From Rhizobium sp. P40RR-XXII (GTDB lineage: Bacteria; Pseudomonadota; Alphaproteobacteria; Rhizobiales; Rhizobiaceae), in the NCBI RefSeq assembly GCF_012641405.1, contig NZ_JABAII010000015.1:94768-158767 (forward strand): DNA of 64,000 nt, in the 5' to 3' direction. Numbering within the stretch: position 1 is the first letter of the stretch; every line of letters starts with the position of its first letter. The translations under genes were made by a program, and so were the position numbers. The notes under the pieces were generated by a model that saw only the letters and a list, made by a program, of their open reading frames with translations, did not search any database and was not told the origin of the DNA. This document shows positions 1-7,999 of this stretch, one piece after another.

Positions 1-176
1 AGCCGGTGGAGCGTCAGACCTGGCGCATCCGGCTGTCGCGCGTCGGCGTGCAAGCGCTCTGCGAATTCCCCCGGCGTCGCATCGGCTTCGAAAGGCAGGA
101 TTTCGATCGCGATCCCCGGCTGCCGGCGCTGCCGTTCAGAGCAGACTAGCAAGGTCGCGGCGCAAACGGTCGCCAT
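1..176 (-). CDS. Possible partial gene, cut by the window edge
   Basis: The minus-strand frame whose codons end at 174, 171 and so on stays open to the window edge. It reads like a real protein, with hydrophobic/acidic alternation around GIAIEILPFEAD followed by an amphipathic PGEFAERL stretch, and mostly G or C at third positions. An ATG at 176-174 would make it overlap the 3' end of the marR gene by 41 nt; a TTG at 152-150 is an alternative start. Only about 50 residues are visible and I do not recognise the family. If real, it is co-transcribed downstream of marR. The competing plus-strand frame ending at 149 is strongly arginine-rich and looks like a shadow. Confidence 0.3.
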   Translation of the reverse strand, partial: MATVCAATLLVCSERQRRQPGIAIEILPFEADATPGEFAERLHADARQPDAPGLTLHR

Positions 177-582
177 TGCCGTCGGGCAGCCGCTCTTCGA
201 GGGCCGCATGCGTTGTCTTCCAGACCGGCACGGCGGCGGCAAGCGCTGCCTTTCCGGACGGCGTGAGGCTGAGAAGACGGGCTCTTCGGTCTTGGGGATT
301 GGGCACGATGTTGATCCATCCGCGCCGTTCCAGCGGCTTTAAGGCCGCCGTCAGCGTCGTCTGATCTATTGCGAGCAATGCTGTGACCGATCCCATGGAT
401 GCCGGCGCCGGCCGGTTCAGGGACATCATCAGAGAGAATTGGCCGTTGGTCAGCCCAAAAGGCCTCAGCGCTTCGTCAAAACGACGGGCAAGAGCGCGCG
501 CCGCCCGCTGCACATGCAGGCAAAGGCAGGTATCGCGCACTAACAGTGTGGTTTCAAAGGGGATTTCGACTGCGTTTGACAT
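136..582 (-). CDS. MarR family transcriptional regulator
   Basis: 148-residue protein of normal MarR length. A helical N-terminal dimer region is followed by a winged helix-turn-helix at about residues 55-110. The recognition helix lies around LAIDQTTLTAALKPLERRGW, and the wing carries the characteristic DRR followed by LT-x-SG. MarR proteins bind palindromes as dimers and usually release DNA on binding a small ligand or on thiol oxidation. The gene is divergent from a DUF899 redox-fold gene, with a perfect 16-bp palindrome only 9 nt upstream of its own start. It therefore probably represses itself and the neighbour. Ligand unknown. Confidence 0.9.
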   Translation of the reverse strand: MSNAVEIPFETTLLVRDTCLCLHVQRAARALARRFDEALRPFGLTNGQFSLMMSLNRPAPASMGSVTALLAIDQTTLTAALKPLERRGWINIVPNPQDRRARLLSLTPSGKAALAAAVPVWKTTHAALEERLPDGNGDRLRRDLASLL

Positions 583-591
583 GATTAAATA

Positions 592-607
592 ATATTGATA
601 TCAATAT
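592..607. promoter_or_regulatory. Candidate MarR operator (16-bp perfect palindrome)
   Basis: ATATTGATATCAATAT is a perfect inverted repeat centred between 599 and 600. It lies in the 71-bp gap between the divergent marR (start 582) and DUF899 gene (start 654). Position, symmetry and AT-rich character fit a MarR dimer site that would block both promoters. That it is the operator of this particular MarR protein is an inference from location. Confidence 0.65.
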
Positions 608-653
608 ATTTGTCAAGATTTGGGGATAAAAACGCCGGAGGAGGGCGCTGACA

Positions 654-1379
654 ATGAACCAGGTCGTTTCCAGGGAAGTATGGCTCGAAGCCCGCCGACA
701 GCTGCTCGCCAGGGAGAAGGAGGCCACGCATCTTCGCGACCGCATCAATGCGGAGCGCATGGCCTTGCCTTGGGTAAAGGTCGATAAAGATTATGTTTTT
801 GACACGTCGGCAGGCAAGAGGACGCTTGCGGATCTCTTCGATGGCCGCAGCCAGCTGATCATCTATCACTTCATGCTCGGCCCGGATTGGGATGCCGGCT
901 GCCCGGGTTGCTCCTTTCTCGCCGATCATTTCGATGGAGCGCTTCCGCATCTCAATCATCATGACGTCACGCTGGTCGCCGTGTCGCGTGCGCCGCTGGA
1001 GAAGGTGGAAGCCTACAAGAAGCGCATGGGCTGGAATTTCCCCTGGGTGTCGTCCTTCGCCAACGACTTCAATTTCGACTACCACGTCTCCTTCACGAAG
1101 GAGCAGCTCGCCGGCGAGAAGGTCTTCTATAATTTTACGCCGATGGATTCGGCTGAAGGCTTTGATGAGCTTCCTGGCCTCAGTGCCTTTTACAAGGATG
1201 AAGCCGGCAATGTCTTCCACACCTATTCGAGCTATGCCCGCGGCCCCGAGGAGCTGATCGGCACGCTGATGATCCTCGACCGCGCTCCCAAGGGACGCAA
1301 CGAGGACAGCACGATGAACTTCGTTCGTCGCCATGACGAATATGAGGATGTGGCGAAGGCGGATTCCTGCTGCGATTGA
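654..1379 (+). CDS. DUF899 family thioredoxin-like protein
   Basis: 241-residue cytoplasmic protein. Residues 1-45 form an arginine/glutamate-rich helix typical of DUF899. A thioredoxin-like fold follows, containing a CPGC motif (Cys83 and Cys86) placed like the active-site CxxC of thioredoxins. A GGAGGAGG Shine-Dalgarno sequence around 636-643 supports the ATG at 654. The family is found beside regulators and glyoxalase-like genes, but its substrate is not established. Divergent transcription from marR across a palindrome suggests it is the regulated target, possibly in thiol or electrophile stress. Confidence 0.85.
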   Translation: MNQVVSREVWLEARRQLLAREKEATHLRDRINAERMALPWVKVDKDYVFDTSAGKRTLADLFDGRSQLIIYHFMLGPDWDAGCPGCSFLADHFDGALPHLNHHDVTLVAVSRAPLEKVEAYKKRMGWNFPWVSSFANDFNFDYHVSFTKEQLAGEKVFYNFTPMDSAEGFDELPGLSAFYKDEAGNVFHTYSSYARGPEELIGTLMILDRAPKGRNEDSTMNFVRRHDEYEDVAKADSCCD

Positions 1380-1598
1380 GGCGTGTGAGGCTGCCGAATT
1401 CATGCCGTGCGGCGCCAGGGGTCGAATTATTGCGCTTGGTGCCTAGTTAACATCTGGAGCCCGCTTGCCGAGGAACGACGGATCGACCGATTGACCATCG
1501 TGCGGTCGTCATTTTCATCGGCCATGATGCGCTTGTGCCGACATCGGGCTCAGGACGAGACGGATGACCGCAACAATCACAATAGGGAGAGCGATACC

Positions 1599-2375
1599 AT
1601 GGCTGAGAAGGGATATTTTGTCTGGTACGAGCTGATGACCACCGATATGAAGGCGGCCGAAGCTTTCTATACCAAGGTTGTCGGCTGGGATGCCGCGGAT
1701 GCCGGCATGCCGGAAGTCGGCATGGATTATACGCTGTTCAGTGCCGGCGCAGGCCCTGTCGCCGGTTTGATGATCTTGCCGGAGGGGGCAAAGGCCATGG
1801 GCACGCCGCCTTGCTGGACCGGCTATATTGGCGTTCCCAATGTCGATGAGGCGGCAAAGACGGTCGCTGCCAAGGGTGGCAAGATCTATCGCGAGCCGAC
1901 GGATATTCCAAGCGTCGGCCGGTTCGCCGTCGTCTCAGATCCCTACGGCGCCGCCTTCTGCCTCTTCACGCCGCTGCCGGGCCAGGATTGGGAGCCCGCG
2001 GCGCCCGCTACCCCGGGTTATTTTGGCTGGCACGAGCTCTATGCCGGCGACGGCCCGAAGGCATTCGATTTCTACAGCGAGATGTTCGGCTGGGAATTGA
2101 GTTCCGATTTCGACATGGGGCCGATGGGCAAATACAAGATCTTCAAGATCGGCGACCGGGACTTCGGCGGCATCATGACAAAGCCGGCGGAAATGCCGAT
2201 GCCGACCTGGAATTTCTACATCAACGTCCCGGCGATCGATGCGGCGATCACCCGCATCACCGAAGGCGGCGGCAAGATCGCCAACGGCCCGATGGAGGTT
2301 CCCGGCGGCAGCTGGATCGTCCAGGCCACCGACCCGCAAGGCGCGTTCTTCTCTCTGGTCGCTCCGGCGCGCTGA
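1599..2375 (+). CDS. VOC (glyoxalase/bleomycin-resistance fold) protein, two domains
   Basis: 258 residues with two tandem vicinal-oxygen-chelate domains: about 8-120 (from YFVWYELMTTD) and about 132-255 (from YFGWHELYAGD). Each repeats the W-E/H-L then FY, GW pattern of this subfamily. The longer open frame starts at 1407, but the ATG at 1599 is preceded by AGGGAGA at 1584-1590, and the upstream extension has no resemblance to the fold, so I start here. VOC proteins of this type include hydroxylases, thiol transferases and uncharacterised enzymes; the exact reaction cannot be read from sequence. It ends just before a bidirectional hairpin. Confidence 0.85.
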   Translation: MAEKGYFVWYELMTTDMKAAEAFYTKVVGWDAADAGMPEVGMDYTLFSAGAGPVAGLMILPEGAKAMGTPPCWTGYIGVPNVDEAAKTVAAKGGKIYREPTDIPSVGRFAVVSDPYGAAFCLFTPLPGQDWEPAAPATPGYFGWHELYAGDGPKAFDFYSEMFGWELSSDFDMGPMGKYKIFKIGDRDFGGIMTKPAEMPMPTWNFYINVPAIDAAITRITEGGGKIANGPMEVPGGSWIVQATDPQGAFFSLVAPAR

Positions 2376-2378
2376 TCT

Positions 2379-2404
2379 TTACCCTCCCTTGAGGGGGAGG
2401 GTAA
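2379..2404. terminator. Bidirectional terminator hairpin between convergent genes
   Basis: Ten-bp perfect stem (2379-2388 with 2395-2404, TTACCCTCCC and its complement) with a 6-nt loop. It sits 3 nt after the VOC stop codon and 4 nt before the stop of the convergent HerA-like gene. There is no long T tract on either side, but symmetry and location fit a shared terminator. Confidence 0.7.
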
Positions 2405-2408
2405 GCTT

Positions 2409-3923
2409 CTACCGCTTGAGGCTGCCGAGGATGCCTCGAACCAGGGCACGCCCGACCTGCGTGGCGACCGTGCGCGCCACGCTCTTCAACGCCGCTTCCA
2501 TGATGGTTTCGCGCTGATAGCCGGAACGGCCGCGACCCGCGGGCTTGTTGCTGTCTCCGCCGAATCCGGGCAGCGTCCAGCCATCGCCCGCGCTCTCGTT
2601 CTGGGGCGCGGCTGCCTTGCTCGCACGTTCCGCCAGGATTTCATAGGCGGATTCGCGGTCGATCGTCTGGTCGTAGACGCCGGCGACCGGGCTGGCATTG
2701 ATGATGGCCTGGCGCTCGGCGTCGCTGACCGGCCCGATACGGCCGGACGGCGGACGGATCAGCGTGCGCTCGACGATCGACGGCGCACCCTTGCCCTCCA
2801 GCATCGACACGAGCGCTTCGCCGGTGCCGAGCGTGGTAATGACCGTGGCGCAATCGAAAGCGGGATTGGGCCGGAATGTCGAGGCGGCCGTCTGCACGGC
2901 CTTCTGCTCGCGCGGCGAATAGGCGCGCAGGGCGTGCTGCACGCGGTTGCCGAGCTGCGCCAGCACCGTCTCGGGCACATCGAGCGGGTTCTGCGTGACG
3001 AAATAGACGCCGACGCCCTTGGAGCGGATGAGGCGCACCACCTGCTCGACGCGCTCGATCAGCACCTTCGGCGCGTCGTTGAAGAGCAGGTGCGCCTCAT
3101 CGAAGAAGAAGACCAGCTTCGGCTTTTCCGGATCGCCCACCTCGGGCAGTTCCTCGAACAATTCGGAGAGCAGCCATAGCAGGAAGGTGGCATAGAGGCG
3201 CGGGTTCATCATCAGCTTGTCGGCTGCCAGCACCGAAACCTGGCCGTAGCCGTCGTTGCTGACCCGCATGATGTCGGAGATTTTCAGCGCCGGCTCGCCG
3301 AAGAAGTTTTCGGCACCCTGCTGCTCCAGCACCAGCAAGGCCCGCTGGATCGAGCCGACGGAGGATTTCGAGATCAGGCCGAACTTGCTGGAAAGCTCGG
3401 TGGCATTCTCGCCCATATAGTTCAGCAGCGCCTGCAGGTCCTTGAGATCGAGCAGCGCCAGCCCGTTTTCATCGGCGATCTTGAAGGCAATGTTGAGCAC
3501 GCCTTCCTGCGGCTCGGAGGCATCCATCAATCGGGCCAGCAGCAGCGGTCCCATCTCGGCGATGGTCGTGCGCACGCGATGGCCCTTTTCGCCGTAAAGA
3601 TCCCAGAAGATGACCGGAAACCGATCGAACTCATAGGGCGACAGGCCGATCTCTTCGGCCCGCTTCATCAGGAAATCCTTGGCCTCGCCCTTGGCGGCGA
3701 TGCCGGAGAGGTCGCCCTTGATATCGGCGCAGAATACAGGCACGCCGGCCTTGGAAAACCCTTCCGCCAGCACCTGCAATGTCACCGTCTTGCCCGTGCC
3801 GGTCGCGCCGGTGACGAGGCCGTGGCGGTTGCCGAATTTCAGCGTCAGGAACTCGTCCTTGTTGATGCTGTCATCCGGATTGCGGCTCGCGCCGACGAAA
3901 ATCTGTCCATCCTGCTGCGGCAT
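2409..3923 (-). CDS. HerA/FtsK-like ATPase, DUF853 family (YjgR-like)
   Basis: 504-residue protein with a P-loop GATGTGKT at residues 39-46 and a Walker B segment KLVFFFDEAHLLF near residue 275. This is the layout of DUF853 helicase HerA-like ATPases. A sensor-like VYFVTQNPLDVP follows, and the C-terminal tail is basic and ends in a hydrophobic/arginine-rich segment. The family is widespread in proteobacteria as a single gene; it is assumed to act as a hexameric ATPase on DNA or protein, but the function is not settled. No NurA nuclease or other HerA partner is next to it, so a DNA-end-processing role is not supported by context. Confidence 0.88.
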   Translation of the reverse strand: MPQQDGQIFVGASRNPDDSINKDEFLTLKFGNRHGLVTGATGTGKTVTLQVLAEGFSKAGVPVFCADIKGDLSGIAAKGEAKDFLMKRAEEIGLSPYEFDRFPVIFWDLYGEKGHRVRTTIAEMGPLLLARLMDASEPQEGVLNIAFKIADENGLALLDLKDLQALLNYMGENATELSSKFGLISKSSVGSIQRALLVLEQQGAENFFGEPALKISDIMRVSNDGYGQVSVLAADKLMMNPRLYATFLLWLLSELFEELPEVGDPEKPKLVFFFDEAHLLFNDAPKVLIERVEQVVRLIRSKGVGVYFVTQNPLDVPETVLAQLGNRVQHALRAYSPREQKAVQTAASTFRPNPAFDCATVITTLGTGEALVSMLEGKGAPSIVERTLIRPPSGRIGPVSDAERQAIINASPVAGVYDQTIDRESAYEILAERASKAAAPQNESAGDGWTLPGFGGDSNKPAGRGRSGYQRETIMEAALKSVARTVATQVGRALVRGILGSLKR

Positions 3924-3937
3924 GGTGTCGTCTCCCT

Positions 3938-3989
3938 TAGAGCATGATGCCGAAAAGTGTCACCGGTTTTCGGACGACATCATGCTCTA
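3938..3989. repeat. Rhizobial intergenic palindromic repeat (RIME-like)
   Basis: Imperfect palindrome. The outer arms TAGAGCATGATG (3938-3949) and CATCATGCTCTA (3978-3989) match perfectly, and the inner arms CCGAAAA (3950-3956) and TTTTCGG (3967-3973) also pair. The motif GAGCATGATG..GAAAA is, to my knowledge, a common dispersed intergenic element of Rhizobium genomes. It starts 15 nt upstream of the HerA-like gene start. Confidence 0.7.
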
Positions 3990-4000
3990 CCTATCTGATT

Positions 4001-4051
4001 CTAGTACCGGATGATTTTGGATCGATTCGATCCAAAATCATCCGGTACTAG
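4001..4051. repeat. 51-nt near-perfect palindrome
   Basis: Two 25-nt arms (4001-4025 and 4027-4051) are exact reverse complements with a single central base, starting CTAGTACCGG. It lies 11 nt from the preceding RIME-like element, in the 330-bp gap between divergent genes, so it is not simply a terminator. Probably another dispersed rhizobial palindrome; a regulatory or cruciform role is possible but unproven. The rest of the gap (4052-4253) shows nothing I can name beyond an unassigned promoter for the next gene. Confidence 0.75.
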
Positions 4052-4253
4052 GGCGGCGGCACAGCAGCCTTTTTCGGGCTGCCAGGGCCATTCATCGATT
4101 TGTCCTGACACCGTTATAAGAACTGACTTGAATGGGGACAACCATTCGCGTCGTGGTTATGCTTCTGGTAGCGTAATGACCTCTGGCGCGGCTTGTGCCG
4201 GTTGCGCCATTCAGTTACGTTGACGTTAACGTCGTAAAAGGCAGGAGGCCACA

Positions 4254-4646
4254 GTGAACGAAGTTATTGATCAGATCGCGACCAAAGCCGGCATCGCTCC
4301 CGACCTCGCGGAAAAGGCCGTCGGCATGATTCTCGGCTTCCTGCAGCGCGAAGCTCCGGATGGTCCCGTCACCAAGATGATCGAATCCATTCCCGGTGCC
4401 ACCGATCTCGTCGCGCAATATAACGGCGAGGAAACCGGCGGCGGCCTGCTGGGTGGCCTGCTCAGCGCCGTCGGTGGTGGCGGCGGCTTGATGGCGCTCG
4501 GCCAGCAGCTGATGAGCAGCGGTCTCAGCATGGGCGAAATCAGCTCGCTTGCCAAGGAGACGATCGCAACCGCGCGCCAGCATGCCGGCGACGAGGTGGT
4601 CGACCAGGTCGTCAATTCCGTCCCAGGCCTGCACCAGTTTATCTGA
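4254..4646 (+). CDS. Small conserved protein, DUF2267/DUF2780-like
   Basis: 130-residue protein with no signal peptide. It has helical ends (1-55 and 85-130) flanking a glycine-rich, mildly hydrophobic centre (residues about 62-82, runs of GGLLGGLLS and GGGGG). The pattern resembles small DUF2267/DUF2780 proteins, but I cannot fix the family from memory. AGGAGG just upstream (about 4241-4246) supports the ATG. It is followed by a strong terminator at 4761-4799 and appears to be a single-gene unit. Confidence 0.75.
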   Translation: MNEVIDQIATKAGIAPDLAEKAVGMILGFLQREAPDGPVTKMIESIPGATDLVAQYNGEETGGGLLGGLLSAVGGGGGLMALGQQLMSSGLSMGEISSLAKETIATARQHAGDEVVDQVVNSVPGLHQFI

Positions 4647-4760
4647 GGTCTGGGAAACGTTCTTTCGGGAGCTGAGAGCCGCCAACGGTTCGATCGAGTT
4701 TCGGCCCCGAAAATGTGCGGACGGAGCCTGCCGCATCGGCGCTCGTTCCTTCAATCTTCC

Positions 4761-4799
4761 GGCCTTCGCCCTGACATGGGCGAGGGCCGTCGCTTTTTT
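4761..4799 (+). terminator. Rho-independent terminator
   Basis: Stem 4761-4771 (GGCCTTCGCCC) with 4778-4788 (GGGCGAGGGCC), one G-U wobble, 6-nt loop, then GTCGC and six T. It ends 14 nt before the start of the metallophosphoesterase gene. It would terminate the upstream gene; the downstream gene must then depend on read-through or on a promoter inside this stretch. Confidence 0.8.
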
Positions 4800-4813
4800 G
4801 GGGAAATCGCTTC

Positions 4814-6169
4814 ATGCCGGTTGGTTCCATCTCTTCGCTTGTGCCCATGGGACAAGGCCATCAATTCGTTCTCTATGGCGATTCCTGTTCAGGCATCCCC
4901 GGCGCGCTGCATGAAGGGACGTTTGCGGCGGTGAATGCGGTCGTGCGCCGCCTCGATCCACCGCCGGAATTCATTCTGTTTCCGGGAGACGAGATTATCG
5001 GGTTAACGGCGGATCCGGAAGCATTGCGGGCGCAATGGCGGCATTGGCTCGATCAGGAAATGGCATGGCTCGATCGAAGCAATACGCCGCTCTGGCATAC
5101 GACCGGCAATCACACGACCTACAGCGAAATGAGCGAGCGGATCTTCCGCGAGGTGCTGCAGCTGCCGGAAAATGGGCCGCCGGGGCAAGAGGGGCTGTCC
5201 TACTGGGTTCGCCGCGGCGATCTGCTGCTGGTCTTCGTGCATACGCTTTGGACCGGTCTCGGCGGCGAAGGGCATGTCGAAACGGAGTGGCTGGAGGCGA
5301 CGTTGAGGGCGCACTCCGATGCCAGGTACAAGATCGTTCTCGGCCATCATCCGGTTTTTCCGGTCAATGGCTATTCCGGCGCATACCAGCGCGAAATCGG
5401 CCACGAATATGCCAAGCCGTTCTGGGACCTCCTCGTTGAGGCCGATGTTCTCGCCTATGTCTGCAGCCATATGCTGGCCTTCGACGTGCAGGTTCATCGC
5501 GGCGTGCTGCAGCTTTGTACGGCCGGGGCGGGGACCGCCCATAGGATGCCTGAAGGCGTGGAATACCTCCACTGCATCCAGGCGGCGCTGGATGCCGAGG
5601 GATTTCGCTACCAGGTACTGGATACCGATGGTGCCGTCCGTGAAAAGCTGCAATGGCCTTTCAAATCGGCTGAAACTTGGCGGGAGCTGTCGCCCGGATT
5701 GCATGATGCCGAGTTTGGCGGTCTCAAGGGCGCCAACTCCATCGTTCACCTCAAGATCACGGGGCACACGGCGGACGAAGCGTCTGCGCCTGCGCAAACC
5801 CTATTCTCCGCCTTCGATCCCGCAAGCATCGCCCCGGTGTGGCTTGGTTTGCGTGGCCCGTGCCAAACGCTGACCTTGATCCTCGGTCGCGACCCCGGCC
5901 GCAGCCCGCATTATTGGTTCGGGCCGGATCTTGCACCCGGTCGTCCGTTCGATATCGATGTCGCTCTGCATGCGGGCATGGGGCCAGGCGGTATGCTCTA
6001 TCGCACGCCCAGCGACCGTGGATGGAGTTCGCTCAAGGGCGCCTCTGCAACCGGTCTTGAGCGCACCGTCTGGCCGAAACAATGGAGTGTCGGCCATGGT
6101 CAGGGCGGCGCTCCGGACCGCCCCTTCACAGGCAAGGATTTGGCTATCCAACTTGCAGTATCGGCGTGA
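4814..6169 (+). CDS. Calcineurin-like metallophosphoesterase
   Basis: 451 residues. Metal-binding motifs occur in the usual order: GDS near residue 22 (a variant of DxH), PGDE near 58, GNHTTYSEM near 97 and GHHPVF near 179, followed by an H near 222 (YVCSHML). Residues about 290-451 form an extra C-terminal domain with no motif I recognise. No signal peptide is evident. The ATG at 4814 lies just after a terminator hairpin; an in-frame ATG at 4847 is an alternative. Substrate unknown; the family hydrolyses phosphomono- or diesters with two metal ions. Confidence 0.8.
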   Translation: MPVGSISSLVPMGQGHQFVLYGDSCSGIPGALHEGTFAAVNAVVRRLDPPPEFILFPGDEIIGLTADPEALRAQWRHWLDQEMAWLDRSNTPLWHTTGNHTTYSEMSERIFREVLQLPENGPPGQEGLSYWVRRGDLLLVFVHTLWTGLGGEGHVETEWLEATLRAHSDARYKIVLGHHPVFPVNGYSGAYQREIGHEYAKPFWDLLVEADVLAYVCSHMLAFDVQVHRGVLQLCTAGAGTAHRMPEGVEYLHCIQAALDAEGFRYQVLDTDGAVREKLQWPFKSAETWRELSPGLHDAEFGGLKGANSIVHLKITGHTADEASAPAQTLFSAFDPASIAPVWLGLRGPCQTLTLILGRDPGRSPHYWFGPDLAPGRPFDIDVALHAGMGPGGMLYRTPSDRGWSSLKGASATGLERTVWPKQWSVGHGQGGAPDRPFTGKDLAIQLAVSA

Positions 6170-6200
6170 TCGCTCCTGCTGCCGCCGAAGTTTTTCCGTT

Positions 6201-7724
6201 TCAAACCCTTCTGCCGCTTGGCGTCGCCCCGTCGATCTGATGCCATTTGCGGCCGTCGCGTTCGATGAGTTCGTCGGCGCAGGCAGGACCTGTGCTGCCG
6301 GGGGCATAGAGGTCGGGCTTGCCGCCTTCCGCCCAGAGATCGAGGAAGGGCTGCACGGCCGCCCAGCCGGCTTCGATGCCGTCGGCGCGCTGGAACAGGG
6401 TCTGGTCGCCGACGAAGAGTTCGTAGAACAGGCTTTCGTAGCCGGTCTGCTTGCCGATGTCGAAACTATCGGCATAGCGGAAGTCGAGCGAGACCGGCGC
6501 CGTTTTCAGCACCAGCCCTGGCGACTTGATGGAGATTTCCATGTCGAGCCCCTCGTCGGGCTGCACCTGGATGATGAGCCTGTTCGGCGGCAGCTCGGGC
6601 CGGGAGCCGTGGCGCGGGAATTGCGCGAAGGGCACCTGCCGGAAGGTGATGACCACTTCCGTATCGCGTGCCTTCATCGCCTTGCCGGTGCGCAGATAGA
6701 AGGGCACGCCGGCCCAGCGCCAGGTGTCGACGAATAGCTTCAGCGCCACAAAGGTTTCGGTATTGCTGTCCGGTGCGACATCCGCGGTCTCGGTAAAGGC
6801 AGGCAAATCCCTGCCGGCAATAGGGCCGGCGGCATAGGCGCCGCGCACGCCGTTCTTGGCCGCTTCCTCGCGCGAGTAGAGACGCAGCGCTTTCAGCACC
6901 TTGCCCTTTTCGTTGCGGATCGATTCGGCGTCGAAGCTGTTGGGTGGTTCCATCGCCACCATCGCGAGAAGCTGGAAGAGATGGTTGGGCACCATGTCGC
7001 GCAGGGCGCCGGTCGCATCGTAGAACTTGCCGCGCGTGCCGACATCGACCAGCTCGGCCGCCGTGATCTGCACGTGGTCGATATAGTTGTTGTTCCACAA
7101 GGCCTCGATCATCATGTTGGCGAAGCGCGTCGTCATGATGTTCTGCACGGTTTCCTTGCCGAGGAAATGGTCGATGCGATAGATCTGGCTTTCCGCGACA
7201 TGATTGAGAAGCCGCGCATTCAGCGCCTGTGCGGAGGCAAGATCGTTGCCGAAGGGCTTCTCGATCGCGATGCGGCGGAAGGCGCCGGTCGCCTCGTTCA
7301 TCAGCCCGTTTTCGGAGAGCTTTTCGGCGATGTCGCCGAAGAAGCGCGGCGGCACGGCAAAATAGAAGGCCGCATTGGCGCTCGGCGAATGCGAGAGATG
7401 ATCCGTGATCTCCTTGTAGACGCCATTCTGGGTGAAGTCGCCGGAGATGTAGCTGATGCGCTTGCGCAGGCTTTGCCAGGCCGCCTGCCGTTCCGCATCA
7501 TCCATCTCTCCGGAAGTCTTCAGGAACGATTCCAGGCGGTCCAGAAGCATGTCGACGCCACCGGTCTCTATGCCGATGCCGAGAATGTGCAAATCCTCTC
7601 CCACAAGCCCGCTACGGGTCATGTTGATCAGCGTCGGGATCAGCAGGCGCCGGGTGAGATCGCCGGCAGCGCCGAAAATCACGAATGTCAGGGGCGGGGC
7701 GGGTGCGACGTCGGGTGTGGTCAT
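6201..7724 (-). CDS. zwf: Glucose-6-phosphate 1-dehydrogenase
   Basis: 507 residues, the normal length. It catalyses the NAD(P)-dependent oxidation of glucose 6-phosphate to 6-phosphogluconolactone, entering the Entner-Doudoroff and pentose phosphate routes. An N-terminal Rossmann motif FGAAGDLTRRLL (about 16-27) and the substrate-binding signature RIDHFLGKETVQN near residue 190 are both present. In rhizobia the main zwf lies with pgl and edd; here it stands alone, between the convergent phosphoesterase and a repeat-rich gap, so it may be a paralogue. Sequence at the dinucleotide loop (GAAGDL rather than GASGDL) also differs slightly from the commonest form. Confidence 0.92.
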   Translation of the reverse strand: MTTPDVAPAPPLTFVIFGAAGDLTRRLLIPTLINMTRSGLVGEDLHILGIGIETGGVDMLLDRLESFLKTSGEMDDAERQAAWQSLRKRISYISGDFTQNGVYKEITDHLSHSPSANAAFYFAVPPRFFGDIAEKLSENGLMNEATGAFRRIAIEKPFGNDLASAQALNARLLNHVAESQIYRIDHFLGKETVQNIMTTRFANMMIEALWNNNYIDHVQITAAELVDVGTRGKFYDATGALRDMVPNHLFQLLAMVAMEPPNSFDAESIRNEKGKVLKALRLYSREEAAKNGVRGAYAAGPIAGRDLPAFTETADVAPDSNTETFVALKLFVDTWRWAGVPFYLRTGKAMKARDTEVVITFRQVPFAQFPRHGSRPELPPNRLIIQVQPDEGLDMEISIKSPGLVLKTAPVSLDFRYADSFDIGKQTGYESLFYELFVGDQTLFQRADGIEAGWAAVQPFLDLWAEGGKPDLYAPGSTGPACADELIERDGRKWHQIDGATPSGRRV

Positions 7725-7823
7725 AAGCGCATCTCCTTCTGGCGGACATAGACCAGGCCTCTGGGCGGCATCGGCTATCTCCTCGGGCCGGTTGCTGTTT
7801 CAGCTCTGGCAGCTGGTGTTCTA

Positions 7824-7871
7824 CTGCATAATTCCTTAAATCGGAATCGATTTAAGGATAAAATTATGCAG
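7824..7871. repeat. Rhizobial palindromic repeat with CTGCATAATT arms
   Basis: Outer arms CTGCATAATT (7824-7833) and AATTATGCAG (7862-7871), inner arms CCTTAAATCG (7834-7843) and CGATTTAAGG (7848-7857), 4-nt centre. This is a recognisable dispersed intergenic element of Rhizobium. It lies about 100 nt upstream of zwf, in the gap downstream of tam. Confidence 0.75.
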
Positions 7872-7898
7872 CAGATTTAAAGTGTTACAGCGACCTTT

Positions 7899-7918
7899 GC
7901 GCGCCACATGTGGCGCGC
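7899..7918. repeat. 20-bp perfect palindrome
   Basis: GCGCGCCACATGTGGCGCGC is a perfect palindrome 27 nt after the CTGCATAATT element. The joining sequence GATTTAAAGTGTTACAGCG resembles the tail that accompanies this repeat type, so the whole of 7824-7918 may be one composite mobile palindrome. Confidence 0.6.
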
Positions 7919-7999
7919 GGCGCTGCAGCGCGGGCCGGCGCCGGTTGTCGATGTGATCGACGCGCCGCCGCCAGCCTGTTTTCGATATGGATCGGTTGC

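Noticed and set aside
1..149. Plus-strand frame ending at 147-149
   Set aside because: Strongly arginine-rich with no family likeness; it is the shadow of the minus-strand frame, which reads more naturally.
585..1403. Minus-strand frame of 272 residues
   Set aside because: It is antisense to the DUF899 gene, which has clear motifs and a good ribosome site; the frame has no recognisable domain.
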